From assembly GCF_007786475.1 (NCBI RefSeq), contig NZ_VNJJ01000005.1, positions 186,001 through 250,000 on the forward strand: 64,000 bases of DNA. The letters run 5' to 3'. The position numbers were made by a program, and so were the translations under genes. Below, piece by piece: positions 35,959 to 45,893 of this stretch. Each line of letters opens with the position of its first letter. The first letter of the stretch is position 1. The notes beneath the pieces are model-generated. The model made no database searches and was not told the origin of the DNA. It saw only the letters and a list, made by a program, of their open reading frames with translations. This DNA is from Cohnella terricola (GTDB lineage Bacteria; Bacillota; Bacilli; Paenibacillales; Paenibacillaceae).

Positions 35959-36108
35959 GTGCGGGATTTCACGTGGCACGTGTTTACGCAAACCGGCGAT
36001 ATCGAAGCGTATTTGCTTTATAAGGAAATGCACAATCTCGGCGCTCCCGAGCTCGGCGCGAATGCCGGAGCCGAAGATGACGAGGGGAACGTCGCGGACG
36101 AGGAATGA
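35959..36108 (+). CDS. YqzL family small protein
   Basis: A 49-residue protein beginning RDFTWHVFTQTGDIEAYLLY, which matches the conserved opening of YqzL, a small protein found between era and recO in Bacillales. The tail is acidic and Gly/Ala-rich. The GTG start at 35959 has CGGAGAGGATGAGG before it. Function is unknown. The family call rests on the N-terminal motif and the conserved position; the recO start is six bases after its stop, suggesting coupling. Confidence 0.85.
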   Translation: MRDFTWHVFTQTGDIEAYLLYKEMHNLGAPELGANAGAEDDEGNVADEE

Positions 36109-36114
36109 GAGCCG

Positions 36115-36963
36115 ATGCTTTATCGGGCCGAAGGATTGGTCATCCGAAGTACCGATTACGGAGAAGGAAACAAAATTATTACCCTGCTTACGCCGTCTTT
36201 CGGCAAGCAGGGCATCGTCGTTCGCGGAGCGAAAAAGCTGAAGAGCAGATACGGATCGCTTGCTCAATTGTTTACATACGGCGATTATTCTTACTATAGA
36301 TCGGGTTCGCTCGGAACGCTGAACAGCGGAGAGATTATCGAATCCTTTCAAGAACTAAGAGAAGGCCTGGAAGGCCCGGCCTACGCCGCGTACGCCGCGG
36401 AGCTTACCGACCGGGCCATTAACGACGACGAAGCCGCCGCCTATTTGTTTCATCAGCTTAAAGCGTGCCAGACTGCGCTTGCGGAAGGCAAAGATCCGCA
36501 AATCGTGCTGCGGGCATACGAGATGAAGGTCGTCAGCGCCGCGGGTTACGCCCCGATGCTGGACGAATGTGTCAGCTGCGGTAAGCTAGAAGGCCCCTTC
36601 CGATTCAGCGCGGGAGGGGGAGGCGCTTTATGTCTTTCTTGCAGGCATAGGGATCCGAACGCGCTGGAGCTGTCGGAGACAGCATGGAAGATTTTGCGCG
36701 TGTTTCTCGCAATCGATCTGAGAAGGCTCGGGAACATTGCGGTCCGCGATCGCACGAAAAAGGAACTGCAGCTTGCTCTCCGGCGATGGCTGGATACTCA
36801 TCTAAACCTGAATTTGAAATCCCGAAACTTTCTCGATCAATTGGAGAAATACGGGGATTTGCTAGGCGAGCGGCCGATTCGGGCTAATCCGGAACGGGGT
36901 TCCGCGACGCCAGCCGCGGCTGAATCCGCGCCGGAAACCGGAGCGGAAGATGAAACGGTTTGA
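36115..36963 (+). CDS. recO: DNA repair protein RecO
   Basis: A 282-residue recombination mediator that helps load RecA on SSB-coated DNA with RecF/RecR. The N-terminal OB fold (MLYRAEGLVIRSTDYGEGNK...) is followed by a helical domain and a zinc site with CVSCGKLEGPFRF near residues 149-161 and CLSCRHRD near 172-179. An extra low-complexity Ala/Glu tail of about 20 residues ends the protein. ATG 36115 overlaps no neighbour but sits just after yqzL. It is followed by the glycyl T-box leader. Confidence 0.95.
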   Translation: MLYRAEGLVIRSTDYGEGNKIITLLTPSFGKQGIVVRGAKKLKSRYGSLAQLFTYGDYSYYRSGSLGTLNSGEIIESFQELREGLEGPAYAAYAAELTDRAINDDEAAAYLFHQLKACQTALAEGKDPQIVLRAYEMKVVSAAGYAPMLDECVSCGKLEGPFRFSAGGGGALCLSCRHRDPNALELSETAWKILRVFLAIDLRRLGNIAVRDRTKKELQLALRRWLDTHLNLNLKSRNFLDQLEKYGDLLGERPIRANPERGSATPAAAESAPETGAEDETV

Positions 36964-37009
36964 CAGCGCACTTCCCTGTAGTTTAGAATGACATCATAAT
37001 TTATATTTG

Positions 37010-37257
37010 TCTCGGTGAAAGAGAGAGTAACCGAATACCGTTGGGAACGAACAGCGAGCCGGGGATGGTGCAAGCCCGGAGTCACGGATCGGCGAAAGGC
37101 ACTCTGGAGAGAACGGTTTGCGAAAGAGGAGGGTTTCCTTGACGTTTCGGCGGTTTATCCGCGTCGCGTCTCTGGGAAGCCAAGTAGGGTGGAACCGCGG
37201 GAACGTTCAGCTCCCGTCCCTATGTCTGCCAACGCGGGCGTGGGACGGGAGTTTTTT
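37010..37257 (+). promoter_or_regulatory. T-box riboswitch (glycine) upstream of glyQS
   Basis: The glyQ leader contains the T-box consensus AGGGTGGAACCGCGG at 37186-37200. Upstream is a Stem I region with AGCGAGCCGGGGATGGTGC-like sequence (from about 37050). A GGC triplet at 37098-37100, followed by ACTCTGGAG, is consistent with a glycine specifier. The downstream terminator CTCCCGTCCC (37211-37220) with GGGACGGGAG (37242-37251) and TTTTTT can be replaced by an antiterminator when uncharged tRNA-Gly binds. The specifier assignment is inferred from position and from the regulated gene. Confidence 0.9.
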
Positions 37258-37325
37258 GACGTTCCAGGGCGCATTGAACGACTTGTATGTCCATATACAA
37301 AGAATTCGATTAAGGAGCGAACGAG

Positions 37326-38213
37326 ATGAATTTTCAGCAAATGACGCTAACTCTGCAGCAATTTTGGGCAGAGCAGAAATGTATCGTCGTGCAGCCGTAT
37401 GATACCGAGAAAGGCGCGGGTACGATGAACCCGATGACTTTCCTCCGTTCGATCGGCCCCGAGCCGTGGAACGTCGCTTACGTCGAGCCTTCGAGACGGC
37501 CGGCGGACGGCCGTTACGGGGAAAATCCGAACAGGCTTTATCAGCATCACCAATTCCAGGTGATCATGAAGCCTTCGCCGGACAACATTCAAGAGCTTTA
37601 TTTGGAAAGCCTCAAACGGCTTGGCATAGATCCTCTTCATCACGATATCCGTTTCGTCGAGGATAACTGGGAATCTCCGACGCTTGGCGCCTGGGGGCTC
37701 GGATGGGAAGTGTGGCTGGACGGAATGGAAGTCACCCAGTTTACGTACTTCCAGCAAGTCGGAGGCATCGATTGTTTTCCCGTGGCGGTCGAGATCACGT
37801 ACGGTATGGAACGTCTTGCTTCTTACATTCAGGACAAAGAGAACGTATTCGATCTAGAATGGGTCGACGGCGTATCTTACGGCGACGTATTCAAGCAGCC
37901 CGAATACGAACACTCCAAATATACTTTTGAAGTGTCGGACGCGGCGATGCTGTTCCAATTGTTCTCGACTTACGAGACGGAAGCGAAACGGGCGATGGAA
38001 GCCAATCTGGTGTTTCCCGCTTACGATTACGTGCTGAAATGCTCCCATACGTTTAACCTGCTTGATGCGCGCGGAGCGATCAGCGTTACCGAGCGTACTG
38101 GATATATTACACGCGTCCGCAATTTGGCCCGTCAAGTCGCGGCTACGTATTTGCAAGAGCGGGAGCGGCTGGAATTCCCGCTGCTGAAGAAAGGAGCGGC
38201 GAACAATGGCTAA
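37326..38213 (+). CDS. glyQ: Glycine--tRNA ligase alpha subunit
   Basis: A 295-residue catalytic alpha subunit of the heterotetrameric (alpha2beta2) glycyl-tRNA synthetase. It starts [20 protein letters not shown] and contains the class II motifs, for example [40 protein letters not shown] and [20 protein letters not shown]. The ATG has AAGGAGCGAACG upstream. Expression is controlled by the T-box in the leader. It overlaps glyS by eight bases, ensuring matched subunit synthesis. Confidence 0.98.
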   Translation: MNFQQMTLTLQQFWAEQKCIVVQPYDTEKGAGTMNPMTFLRSIGPEPWNVAYVEPSRRPADGRYGENPNRLYQHHQFQVIMKPSPDNIQELYLESLKRLGIDPLHHDIRFVEDNWESPTLGAWGLGWEVWLDGMEVTQFTYFQQVGGIDCFPVAVEITYGMERLASYIQDKENVFDLEWVDGVSYGDVFKQPEYEHSKYTFEVSDAAMLFQLFSTYETEAKRAMEANLVFPAYDYVLKCSHTFNLLDARGAISVTERTGYITRVRNLARQVAATYLQERERLEFPLLKKGAANNG

Positions 38214-40287
38214 AGACCTGTTGCTAGAGATCGGATTGGAAGAGGTGCCTGCCCGTTTCGTGCGCGCAGCAATGGCCCAACTGAAGGAAAAAACCGAAAA
38301 GTGGCTGAGCGACAGCCGCTTAACATACGAAGAAGTTAAAGCTTACGCGACTCCGCGCCGTCTTGCGGTACTCGTAACGGGAGTGGCCGATAAGCAAGCG
38401 GACATAAGCGAAGAGGTTAAAGGACCATCGCGCAAGATCGCGTACGACGAGAACGGCGGTTGGAGCAAACCGGCCCTCGGATTCGCGCGCAGTCAAGGCG
38501 TAGACCCGGATACGTTGTTCCTGCGCGAAGTCGGGGGCGTGGAATACGTATTCGCGAACAAAAGCAGCTTGGGCGTTGAAACGGCAGGTCTTCTGCCGGA
38601 GGCGTTGCCTGCACTGGTTACTTCTTTGACATTCCCGAAAAACATGCGATGGGGCGACCACGAGCTTCGTTACGTACGCCCAATCCGTTGGCTGGTGGCT
38701 CTCCACGGAACCGATGTCGTTCCTTTCGAGATCGCCGGCGTCGCTGCCGGCAGCACGACGCGCGGACATCGTTTTCTCGGAACGGATACGTCGATCGAGG
38801 AGCCGGGCGTTTACGTCGAACGGCTTCGCGCCCAGCAAGTGATCGTCGACGTGGAAGAACGCGAGAGCGCCATTCTGGAAGGCATTCGGAACCTGGCAGC
38901 GGAACGCGGATGGAAGATCGCCGTGAAGGAAGATTTGCTTGAAGAAGTTTTGTTCCTGGTCGAGACGCCTTCTGTACTGTCGGGATCGTTCGACGATTCG
39001 TTCCTGCAAATTCCGCAGGACGTGTTGATTACGTCCATGCGCGAGCATCAGCGTTATTTTCCGGTATTCGACGGCGACGGACGGCTGCTGCCGCATTTCG
39101 TGACCGTCCGCAACGGGGATCGCGCTTCGATCGACGTCGTGGCCAAAGGGAACGAGAAAGTGCTTCGCGCCCGTCTGTCCGACGCGAAATTTTTCTATGA
39201 AGAAGATAAGAAGCTGAAGATCGCGGATGCGCTCTCCAAGCTTGAGAATATCGTTTATCACGAAGAACTCGGCTCCGTCGCGGATAAAGTTCGCCGCGTA
39301 CGCACCGTGGCCGATCGGATCTCCGCGCATTTGCGGCTGGACGAAGCTGCCCGGCAAGACGTCAGCCGTACGGCGGACATCTGCAAGTTCGACCTGGTAT
39401 CGCAGATGGTTTACGAATTTCCCGAACTGCAGGGAATTATGGGCGAAGATTACGCGCGGATGGCTGGAGAACGCGAGAGCGTGGCGCGGGCGATCAATGA
39501 GCACTATTCTCCTCGCAACGCCGGGGATAAACCGGCCGCTTCGCTGATCGGAGCGATCGTGGGTATCGCCGACAAGCTGGATACGATCGCCGGATGTTTC
39601 TCCATCGGCATTATCCCGACCGGCTCGCAAGATCCGTACGCGTTGCGCCGCCAAGCGGCAGGTATCGTCAGCACTTTTCTCGCCCACGAGTTGGAGATTA
39701 CATTGGACGATCTGTTCAACATTGCTCTCGATATTCATGCCGAGAGGGGATTAAAGCAGGAAGCATACGACGTCGCTAAGGACATGCAGGAGTTTTTCGT
39801 TCTGCGGGTCAAGAACGTGTTGTCCGATCAAGCGATTCGATACGATGTCGCGGATGCGGTGCTCGGAGCGGGCGTATCGGACATTCGCCGCACCTTGCTT
39901 CGCGCTCATGCGCTGCAAAATGCGACTTCGGAGAACGGCAAAGCAGAATTCCGTCCGGCGGTGGAGGCGTTTAACCGGGTATGCAATCTTGCGGCAAAAG
40001 CCGATTCCAAGCAAGTGGACGCGAATCTGTTTGCGGACGATGCCGAGAGAAAGTTATTCGAGGCTTGGCAGAAAGCCCATGCGGAATTCCTGAACGCTTC
40101 GACCGAGGCCGACTTGGCTGGGGCTTTAACCGCGCTCGCCTCTCTGAGCAATCCGGTGACGAACTTCTTCGAGGCTGTCATGGTTATGGCCGAAGACGAG
40201 GCGGTGCGCCGCAACCGTCTAGCCGTTCTCGCGCTGATCGCGGACGACGTGAAACAATTCGCCGACTTTTCTAAGCTGTCCGGCTAA
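38206..40287 (+). CDS. glyS: Glycine--tRNA ligase beta subunit
   Basis: A 693-residue beta subunit responsible for tRNA recognition. It opens [20 protein letters not shown] and contains THGHRFLG-like [16 protein letters not shown] and [21 protein letters not shown] central HD-like domain and a C-terminal DALR anticodon-binding domain (about 590-690) complete it. ATG 38206 is preceded by AAGAAAGGAGCGG inside glyQ. A 472-residue antisense frame covers much of the gene but has no supporting features. Confidence 0.98.
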   Translation: MAKDLLLEIGLEEVPARFVRAAMAQLKEKTEKWLSDSRLTYEEVKAYATPRRLAVLVTGVADKQADISEEVKGPSRKIAYDENGGWSKPALGFARSQGVDPDTLFLREVGGVEYVFANKSSLGVETAGLLPEALPALVTSLTFPKNMRWGDHELRYVRPIRWLVALHGTDVVPFEIAGVAAGSTTRGHRFLGTDTSIEEPGVYVERLRAQQVIVDVEERESAILEGIRNLAAERGWKIAVKEDLLEEVLFLVETPSVLSGSFDDSFLQIPQDVLITSMREHQRYFPVFDGDGRLLPHFVTVRNGDRASIDVVAKGNEKVLRARLSDAKFFYEEDKKLKIADALSKLENIVYHEELGSVADKVRRVRTVADRISAHLRLDEAARQDVSRTADICKFDLVSQMVYEFPELQGIMGEDYARMAGERESVARAINEHYSPRNAGDKPAASLIGAIVGIADKLDTIAGCFSIGIIPTGSQDPYALRRQAAGIVSTFLAHELEITLDDLFNIALDIHAERGLKQEAYDVAKDMQEFFVLRVKNVLSDQAIRYDVADAVLGAGVSDIRRTLLRAHALQNATSENGKAEFRPAVEAFNRVCNLAAKADSKQVDANLFADDAERKLFEAWQKAHAEFLNASTEADLAGALTALASLSNPVTNFFEAVMVMAEDEAVRRNRLAVLALIADDVKQFADFSKLSG

Positions 40288-40311
40288 CACTAACGCAGGA
40301 GGTTGATGTTC

Positions 40312-41118
40312 ATGCCGCAAGCGAGCGTAACCGTCTACGTCGTGTCCGATTCCGCGGGGGATACGGGAGAGCATGCGGTAAGGGCCGCGGCTGCCCAATT
40401 CCACCCGCTCTACATTCAGATCCGCCGGGCGGCATTTATTCAGACGCGGGACGGCATTGATTCCGTTCTCGCCGCGGCCCAAGCGGACAACAGCATCGTG
40501 TTGTATACGCTGGTCATCCCTTTTCTGCGAGATTACATGGTCGAGCAAGCCCGCCGATTGAAGTTGACGGCAATCGATCTGCTCGGTCCCCTCATCGACA
40601 ACCTGGAACGGGTGCTCGGCCATGAGTCCAGGCATGAGCCGGGACTGAACCATGTGCTCGACGCCGATTACTTTCGCAAAGTCGAGGCGGTGGAATTCGC
40701 CGTGCGCTACGATGACGCAAGGGATGTTACCGGCATTCTTAAAGCGGATATTATTCTTGCGGGCGTATCGCGAACCTCCAAAACGCCGCTCTCGATGGTG
40801 CTCGCGCACAAAATGTTCAAAGTCGCGAACGTTCCGTTAATCCCGGAGCTTGTGCCGCCGAAGGAACTCTATCTTGCTTCGCCGAAAAAAGTCGTCGGAC
40901 TTACGATCAATCCCGACGCTTTGAATGCGATTCGCAAGGAGCGCCTTAAGGCGCTCGGACTTCCGGATTCAGCTCCGTACGCCACATCAGAACGGATTGC
41001 AAGAGAATTGGAACACGCCAGACAAGTGATGGAGAAGATCGGATGTATCGTTATCGACGTCTCCAACAAGGCGGTTGAAGAAACCGCGAGCATGATCCTC
41101 GAACATTTTCAACGGTAA
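40312..41118 (+). CDS. Pyruvate, phosphate/water dikinase regulatory protein (kinase/phosphatase, PpsR-type)
   Basis: A 268-residue bifunctional ADP-dependent kinase and Pi-dependent phosphorylase of the DUF299 family, which switches pyruvate dikinases on and off (Bacillus YqfL). Recognisable segments are VVSDSAGDTGEHAVRAAA near residues 9-26 and the P-loop-like GVSRTSKTPLSMVLAHK near 148-164. ATG 40312 was selected because AGGAGG lies nine bases before it; TTG 40303 and ATG 40306 are too close. In Bacillus the regulator ccpN sits between glyS and this gene; here ccpN is absent and glyS is followed directly. Confidence 0.92.
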   Translation: MPQASVTVYVVSDSAGDTGEHAVRAAAAQFHPLYIQIRRAAFIQTRDGIDSVLAAAQADNSIVLYTLVIPFLRDYMVEQARRLKLTAIDLLGPLIDNLERVLGHESRHEPGLNHVLDADYFRKVEAVEFAVRYDDARDVTGILKADIILAGVSRTSKTPLSMVLAHKMFKVANVPLIPELVPPKELYLASPKKVVGLTINPDALNAIRKERLKALGLPDSAPYATSERIARELEHARQVMEKIGCIVIDVSNKAVEETASMILEHFQR

Positions 41119-41149
41119 CCATTCAGCGCAAAAGCCGCCGAGTCGAGCC

Positions 41150-41175
41150 AAAGAGAACCGTAAGGTTCTCTTTTA
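41150..41175 (+). terminator. Rho-independent terminator after the PpsR-type gene
   Basis: AAAGAGAACC (41150-41159) pairs with GGTTCTCTTTT (41164-41174) around a GTAA tetraloop, followed by T residues. It closes the glyQ-glyS-ppsR transcript. Confidence 0.85.
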
Positions 41176-41217
41176 TCGTATCTAAAAATGTCGAATAATG
41201 AGATATAAGAGGACTTT

Positions 41218-41373
41218 ATGTCGAACATGCCACCAAAATTCAATAGATTACGTATTAATATAGGAAAGGTCGATTCGCTCCGCCGCGCTTCGTTTTCACT
41301 TCGAAGTTTCAAATTGGCAGATTTGGGAAACATAAATTTTGGCGGGGCAATGCAGGATTTTGGTTCCCTTTAG
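41218..41373 (+). CDS. Doubtful 51-codon ORF before yqxD
   Basis: A 51-residue basic frame (MSNMPPKFNRLRINIGKVDS... ending GAMQDFGSL) starts at ATG 41218 behind a weak AAGAGGAC site and stops just before a TATAAT-like box at 41378-41383 that may serve yqxD. It lies in a more AT-rich stretch than its neighbours. No family is recognised, and without homologues it may be chance. It is listed because the 290-bp gap holds nothing else besides the upstream terminator. Confidence 0.25.
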   Translation: MSNMPPKFNRLRINIGKVDSLRRASFSLRSFKLADLGNINFGGAMQDFGSL

Positions 41374-41409
41374 CGTATATAATATTACGGCAAACTTTGG
41401 CTGAATCGT

Positions 41410-41892
41410 GTGGTGATGTCGATGAGTGTCTCGCGCCGTCGTGTAGTGGTAGATGGCGACGCCTGTCCGGTAAAAGCGGAAATAGCCAGAGCGGTCCGAG
41501 CAAACGGCGCAACGGCGCTTCTCGTGTCCAGTCATGCCCATGTGTTGAAACCGGAGCCTTCTGTCGAAGTCGTGACGGTCGACGCCAGCGATCAATCTGC
41601 CGATCTGTATATCGCTAACGTCTTGACGAACAGCGATATTCTGGTCACGGGAGATTACGGGCTGGCCGCATTGGGACTAGCTAGGGGATCAGCGGTTTTA
41701 ACGCCGAGAGGCAAAGAAATACGGGAGACCGACATCGAAGGGTTGCTCGAACAGCGACACTTCTCTGCGCGTCAACGGCGAGGCGGCGTTCGTACGAAAG
41801 GTCCACGTGCGTTTACCGAAGAAGACCGCGATCGGTTTCAACAAAAACTGACAACTCTGCTGAGGGGGATGCAGGAGATTCCCAACGTATAG
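41410..41892 (+). CDS. yqxD: YaiI/YqxD family protein (DUF188)
   Basis: A 160-residue protein of the YaiI/YqxD family, which has a PIN-like or NYN-like fold and unknown function. The core shows VVVDGDACPVKAEIARA near residues 11-27, then ANVLTNSDILVTGDYGLAALGL and a C-terminal RGMQEIP segment. The ATG/GTG choice is uncertain: GTG 41410 and ATG 41416 are both in frame, and the ribosome site is poor. It precedes dnaG-rpoD as in Bacillus. Confidence 0.87.
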   Translation: MVMSMSVSRRRVVVDGDACPVKAEIARAVRANGATALLVSSHAHVLKPEPSVEVVTVDASDQSADLYIANVLTNSDILVTGDYGLAALGLARGSAVLTPRGKEIRETDIEGLLEQRHFSARQRRGGVRTKGPRAFTEEDRDRFQQKLTTLLRGMQEIPNV

Positions 41893-41976
41893 TCGAATAG
41901 AACTACGTGCAAGAAAACGGCCGACGTCTGGCAAGCCGTTGGCTGGGATTGGCGCACAAAGGAATAAGGTGGGGTC

Positions 41977-43803
41977 ATGAATTACGGAATGATACCGCAA
42001 GAGGTTATCGATGAGGTGCTTCGCCGTCATGAAATATCGGATACGGTAGGCAAGTACGTTCATCTGACCAAGAACGGGAAGTATTTGAAAGGGCTTTGTC
42101 CTTTTCATTCCGAGAAAACGCCATCCTTTACGGTAACGCCGGAAAAACAAATTTTTCATTGTTACGGCTGCGGTAAAGGCGGCAACGTCATTAAATTCAT
42201 TATGGAGATGGAAGGGGAGTCGTTTCCGGAAGCCGTCAAGACGTTGGCTGAAGAAGCAGGCATCCCGGTCACTTGGTCGTCCGCAAGCGCGGAAGAACCT
42301 TCACCGTTCCAACGAGAGAAAAGAAATATTCTGGAAGCCCATGAGTATAGCGCGAAATTATACCATTATCTGTTGCAGAATCTGGAAATCGCAAAATCGG
42401 CCAAAGAATATTTGCTTGCCCGAGGATTAGGCGACGCTCTGATCGAGCAGTTCGGAATCGGTTATGCGCCGCCTAGATGGGATACGCTGGCCCAAGCATT
42501 GGACCGCAAAGGTTACGATGCTTCCGAGATGGAAACGGGCGGTTTGCTCTCGAAGAGGCAGGATGCCGAAGGGGTTGTCGACCGATTTCGTGACAGGATT
42601 ATGTTTCCGATCCAGGATGCGAAAGGACAGACGATCGCTTTCGCGGGACGGCTTCTGTCAGACGGTCAACCGAAGTATCTCAATTCTCCCGAAACCGCGC
42701 TCTTTAGCAAAAGCCGAACTTTGTATCGCCTTCATGAAGCGCGCTCGGCGATCCGCAAAACGGGACAAGTCGTTCTGTTCGAAGGGTACATGGACGTCAT
42801 TAAGGCCTGGTCCGCTGGCGTTCATAACGGCGTTGCCACGATGGGGACGGCGTTAACGAATGAGCATGCGGCTCTGCTTCGCAGATTCGCGGACGAAGTT
42901 ATTTTATGCTACGACGGAGATGATGCAGGTCAGGCTGCCGCGCACAAAAGCATTCCGTTGCTGGAAACGGCCGGGTTCCGGGTCAGGGTTAGCGTGCTTC
43001 CGAACCGTCTCGATCCGGATGAGTATATCTCGGGTTACGGGCCCGAGCAGTTCGTTCGGGAAATGATCGAGGGAGCTGTTTCTGCGGTTAAATTTCAGCT
43101 TATATATTTAAGGAAATCCCATATACTCCTAGAAGAAGATGGAAGGATTAGGTATTTGCGTGATGCCGTCCGAGTCGTCGCCCGCAGGGATTCCCCAATG
43201 GAGAGGGAGCTTCTATTAAAGGAGCTGGCTCAGGAGTTCGGAGTATCCCTCGATACGCTGAAGCAGGAAAGCTTGGAGTTCAGGCAGCGGGAGAAATTGG
43301 AAGGCACAAGGGATATTCCTGCCGGATCGTGGAATAATGTATGGAATGGAAATAGCTTATCATCCAAGAATCCGCCGCTGGGAGCCGCGCACGTGAACGC
43401 GGAGCGCCAACTGCTCTCCTGGATGATGCAGGACAAAGACACCGCTTTACTTGTCCAGCAGAAGCTCGGAGATCGTTTTCACGTTGAGGATCATGCGGCT
43501 TTGGCTGCTTATTTATATGCATATTACGCTCAAAACGAGGATCCTGATGTCGGCAGATTCGTCACGATCTTGCAAGATGATCGCTTAGAACGAGTCGCCA
43601 GCGTTATCGCAATGATAGACATTCCGTTCGGTGAACGGGAGCTCGAAGATTGCATCCGAACGATCGGTCGCGCCACTCTCCTTAAAGAGGGCGAGCGGTT
43701 AACCGAAGAGCAGAATCGCGCACTGCGGGAAGGCGACAACGCGCGGGCACTACAATTGGGTATAGAGATTATCGCCCTGGAAAAGCAGCGCAAGACGTTG
43801 TAA
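41977..43803 (+). CDS. dnaG: DNA primase
   Basis: A 608-residue primase that synthesises RNA primers at the replication fork. The CHC2 zinc finger is at C41, H44, C62 and C65 (LCPFHSEKTPS, HCYGCGKGG). The catalytic TOPRIM domain has LFEGYMDVIKAW and CYDGDDAGQAAAHKS. The C-terminal helicase-interaction domain occupies about 450-608. ATG 41977 is preceded by AATAAGGTGGGGTC. It forms the yqxD-dnaG-rpoD macromolecular synthesis cluster of Firmicutes. Confidence 0.97.
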   Translation: MNYGMIPQEVIDEVLRRHEISDTVGKYVHLTKNGKYLKGLCPFHSEKTPSFTVTPEKQIFHCYGCGKGGNVIKFIMEMEGESFPEAVKTLAEEAGIPVTWSSASAEEPSPFQREKRNILEAHEYSAKLYHYLLQNLEIAKSAKEYLLARGLGDALIEQFGIGYAPPRWDTLAQALDRKGYDASEMETGGLLSKRQDAEGVVDRFRDRIMFPIQDAKGQTIAFAGRLLSDGQPKYLNSPETALFSKSRTLYRLHEARSAIRKTGQVVLFEGYMDVIKAWSAGVHNGVATMGTALTNEHAALLRRFADEVILCYDGDDAGQAAAHKSIPLLETAGFRVRVSVLPNRLDPDEYISGYGPEQFVREMIEGAVSAVKFQLIYLRKSHILLEEDGRIRYLRDAVRVVARRDSPMERELLLKELAQEFGVSLDTLKQESLEFRQREKLEGTRDIPAGSWNNVWNGNSLSSKNPPLGAAHVNAERQLLSWMMQDKDTALLVQQKLGDRFHVEDHAALAAYLYAYYAQNEDPDVGRFVTILQDDRLERVASVIAMIDIPFGERELEDCIRTIGRATLLKEGERLTEEQNRALREGDNARALQLGIEIIALEKQRKTL

Positions 43804-43836
43804 TGCGTTCGCTTCACAGGGAGGAGGGAGTCGGTA

Positions 43837-44964
43837 ATGACAAACGATCAACACACCGGACTGGATACGGAATCGACACTGGAACAGGTTAAAGCGCAAC
43901 TTATTGAACAAGGCAAGAAGAAATCTTCCTTGACCTATAAAGACATCATGGAGAAACTGTCTCCGTTCGATCAAGATCCCGAGCAAATCGACGAGTTTTT
44001 CGAACAGCTCGCGGATATCGGCATCGAAGTTTCCAACGATCACGATGAACTGGGCCGTAGCGGAAACGATGAAGAGGAACGCGACGAATTCAATTTCGAT
44101 GACGATCTGTCTTTGCCGCCGGGCATCAAGATCAATGATCCCGTTCGGATGTATTTGAAGGAAATCGGACGCGTGCCTTTGCTTGGAGCGGACGATGAAG
44201 TCGAACTGGCGAAAAAGATCGAAATCGGCGGACCGGACGGGGAAGAAGCGAAAAAGAGGCTGGCCGAGGCCAACCTGCGTCTTGTCGTCAGTATCGCGAA
44301 ACGTTATGTCGGCCGGGGAATGCTGTTTCTGGATCTGATTCAGGAAGGAAACATGGGCCTGTTGAAGGCGGTCGAGAAATTCGATTACGACAAGGGCTTC
44401 AAGTTCAGCACTTACGCGACGTGGTGGATCAGACAAGCGATCACGCGCGCGATTGCCGACCAAGCGAGAACGATCCGTATCCCCGTGCACATGGTAGAGA
44501 CGATCAACAAGCTGATTCGGGTCTCCCGCCAACTGCTGCAAGAATTGGGACGCGAGCCTACGCCAGAGGAAATCGCAGAACAGATGGAATTAAGCGTGGA
44601 TAAAGTACGTGAAATCATGAAGATCGCACAAGAGCCGGTATCTCTCGAAACGCCGATCGGCGAAGAAGACGATTCCCATCTGGGCGACTTTATTGAGGAT
44701 CAGGAAGCACTCGCGCCTGCGGACGCCGCGGCGTACGAGCTTCTGAAAGAACAGTTGGAAGATGTGCTGGACACGTTGACCGAAAGGGAAGAGAACGTGC
44801 TCCGCCTTCGTTTCGGTCTGGATGACGGACGTACCCGTACGTTGGAGGAAGTCGGCAAAGTATTCGGCGTTACGCGTGAGCGGATTCGCCAGATCGAGGC
44901 CAAGGCGCTTCGCAAGCTTCGTCACCCGAGCCGGAGCAAACGTTTGAAGGATTTCCTCGAATAA
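43837..44964 (+). CDS. rpoD: RNA polymerase sigma factor RpoD (SigA)
   Basis: The 375-residue primary sigma factor. A short region 1.1, region 1.2 ([20 protein letters not shown]), region 2 with the -10-recognition helix ([20 protein letters not shown]), region 3 and region 4 ([20 protein letters not shown], then [16 protein letters not shown]) are all present. It ends LKDFLE, the usual SigA terminus. ATG 43837 follows GGGAGGAGGGAGTCGG. A terminator lies about 35 bp after the stop. Confidence 0.98.
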   Translation: MTNDQHTGLDTESTLEQVKAQLIEQGKKKSSLTYKDIMEKLSPFDQDPEQIDEFFEQLADIGIEVSNDHDELGRSGNDEEERDEFNFDDDLSLPPGIKINDPVRMYLKEIGRVPLLGADDEVELAKKIEIGGPDGEEAKKRLAEANLRLVVSIAKRYVGRGMLFLDLIQEGNMGLLKAVEKFDYDKGFKFSTYATWWIRQAITRAIADQARTIRIPVHMVETINKLIRVSRQLLQELGREPTPEEIAEQMELSVDKVREIMKIAQEPVSLETPIGEEDDSHLGDFIEDQEALAPADAAAYELLKEQLEDVLDTLTEREENVLRLRFGLDDGRTRTLEEVGKVFGVTRERIRQIEAKALRKLRHPSRSKRLKDFLE

Positions 44965-44996
44965 AAAGAAAATAAATAATTGTAGGGCTGCTACAG

Positions 44997-45028
44997 AGAC
45001 CTTGGCCGTTATGGTTGAAGGTCTTTTT
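44997..45028 (+). terminator. Rho-independent terminator after rpoD
   Basis: AGACCTT (44997-45003) and AAGGTCT (45018-45024) form a 7-bp stem with a 14-base loop that contains further short pairing, followed by TTTTT. It ends the dnaG-rpoD transcript before the next membrane protein gene. Confidence 0.7.
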
Positions 45029-45057
45029 GTTCAAATGGGCTGAGGAGGACCGCTCGT

Positions 45058-45891
45058 ATGGCTGTGACGGATGAAGAGAAGCGCAATTTGATCGTAAAAG
45101 AAATCGAATCATGGCGCCGCAATAAGTTATTGCCGGAACAATATTGCGACTTTCTGCAGAATATCTATTTGGAGGATTTAGATGATCGTCCGAAAGGATT
45201 CGTCGGGAATGCCGTGAAAAAGATCGAGCAAGCATCCGGTAAGTCGTGGCTTCTTTCTTTTGGAATTTTTGCCTTGATTTGTTTTGTTGTACTTCATTTT
45301 AGCGCGTTTCCTTTTCTATTGCAAATATCCGTTGCTTGCCTTGTCACGTCAGCGTTTGCCGTTGTAGGCATCCGGATGAAAGAAAGGAATCCAACGCGAG
45401 GGCTGTTAACGCTGGCTGCGGGCATGGCTTTTATGATCGGAGTCGGATTCTCGATCGTCTGGAGCAATGGTTGGAGCGGGAGCTCCGGCCCGTTATGGCT
45501 TCTTGGCATCTGCGCGATCGTGTGGATCTGCGGGGGATTATGGCTGCGGCTCGCATTGCCGCAATGGTTGGGGTGGATATCCGCGATAGCGCTATACGCT
45601 CTGCTCCTGGCGCGGCATCTGCCGAATGCGTCGTTATTCGAAGTCCAGTTGTTCTGGATGCCTGCGTCGTTGCTGTTTTGCTGGTTAAGCTGGTTCCTGC
45701 ACGTGCGAAACCAATCGGCCGGCACGGCCATGTTCGGCGCGGCCATCGTATTATGGTTTATGCCGGAAGTGTACTCCGCGATATATGGCATTCATCCAGA
45801 GTGGGTACAAATAGAAATCTTGATTAAAATATTAATCGCCGGAATCGGTATGTTCCGGTTACGAAAAAAATGGATGGAATGGGTTGCATAA
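45058..45891 (+). CDS. Hypothetical polytopic membrane protein
   Basis: A 277-residue protein with a soluble N-terminal stretch of about 65 residues (IESWRRNKLLPEQYCDFLQN resembles the DUF2157-type cytoplasmic lead). Seven to eight membrane helices, rich in Trp, Leu and Ala, follow. No catalytic motif is visible. ATG 45058 has GGCTGAGGAGGACCG upstream. In Bacillus the space between sigA and trmK is held by cytochrome c gene cccA; here there is no CxxCH motif, so this is a different gene. It is likely cotranscribed with trmK, whose ATG is two bases after its stop. Confidence 0.72.
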   Translation: MAVTDEEKRNLIVKEIESWRRNKLLPEQYCDFLQNIYLEDLDDRPKGFVGNAVKKIEQASGKSWLLSFGIFALICFVVLHFSAFPFLLQISVACLVTSAFAVVGIRMKERNPTRGLLTLAAGMAFMIGVGFSIVWSNGWSGSSGPLWLLGICAIVWICGGLWLRLALPQWLGWISAIALYALLLARHLPNASLFEVQLFWMPASLLFCWLSWFLHVRNQSAGTAMFGAAIVLWFMPEVYSAIYGIHPEWVQIEILIKILIAGIGMFRLRKKWMEWVA

Positions 45892-45893
45892 AG

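Noticed and set aside
36964..37325. Coding frames in the glyQ leader (for example 37015-37329)
   Set aside because: The region is fully explained by a T-box riboswitch; the frames have no homology or ribosome site.
45058..45891. Cytochrome c550 (cccA)
   Set aside because: Expected by synteny but no CxxCH motif and far too many membrane helices.
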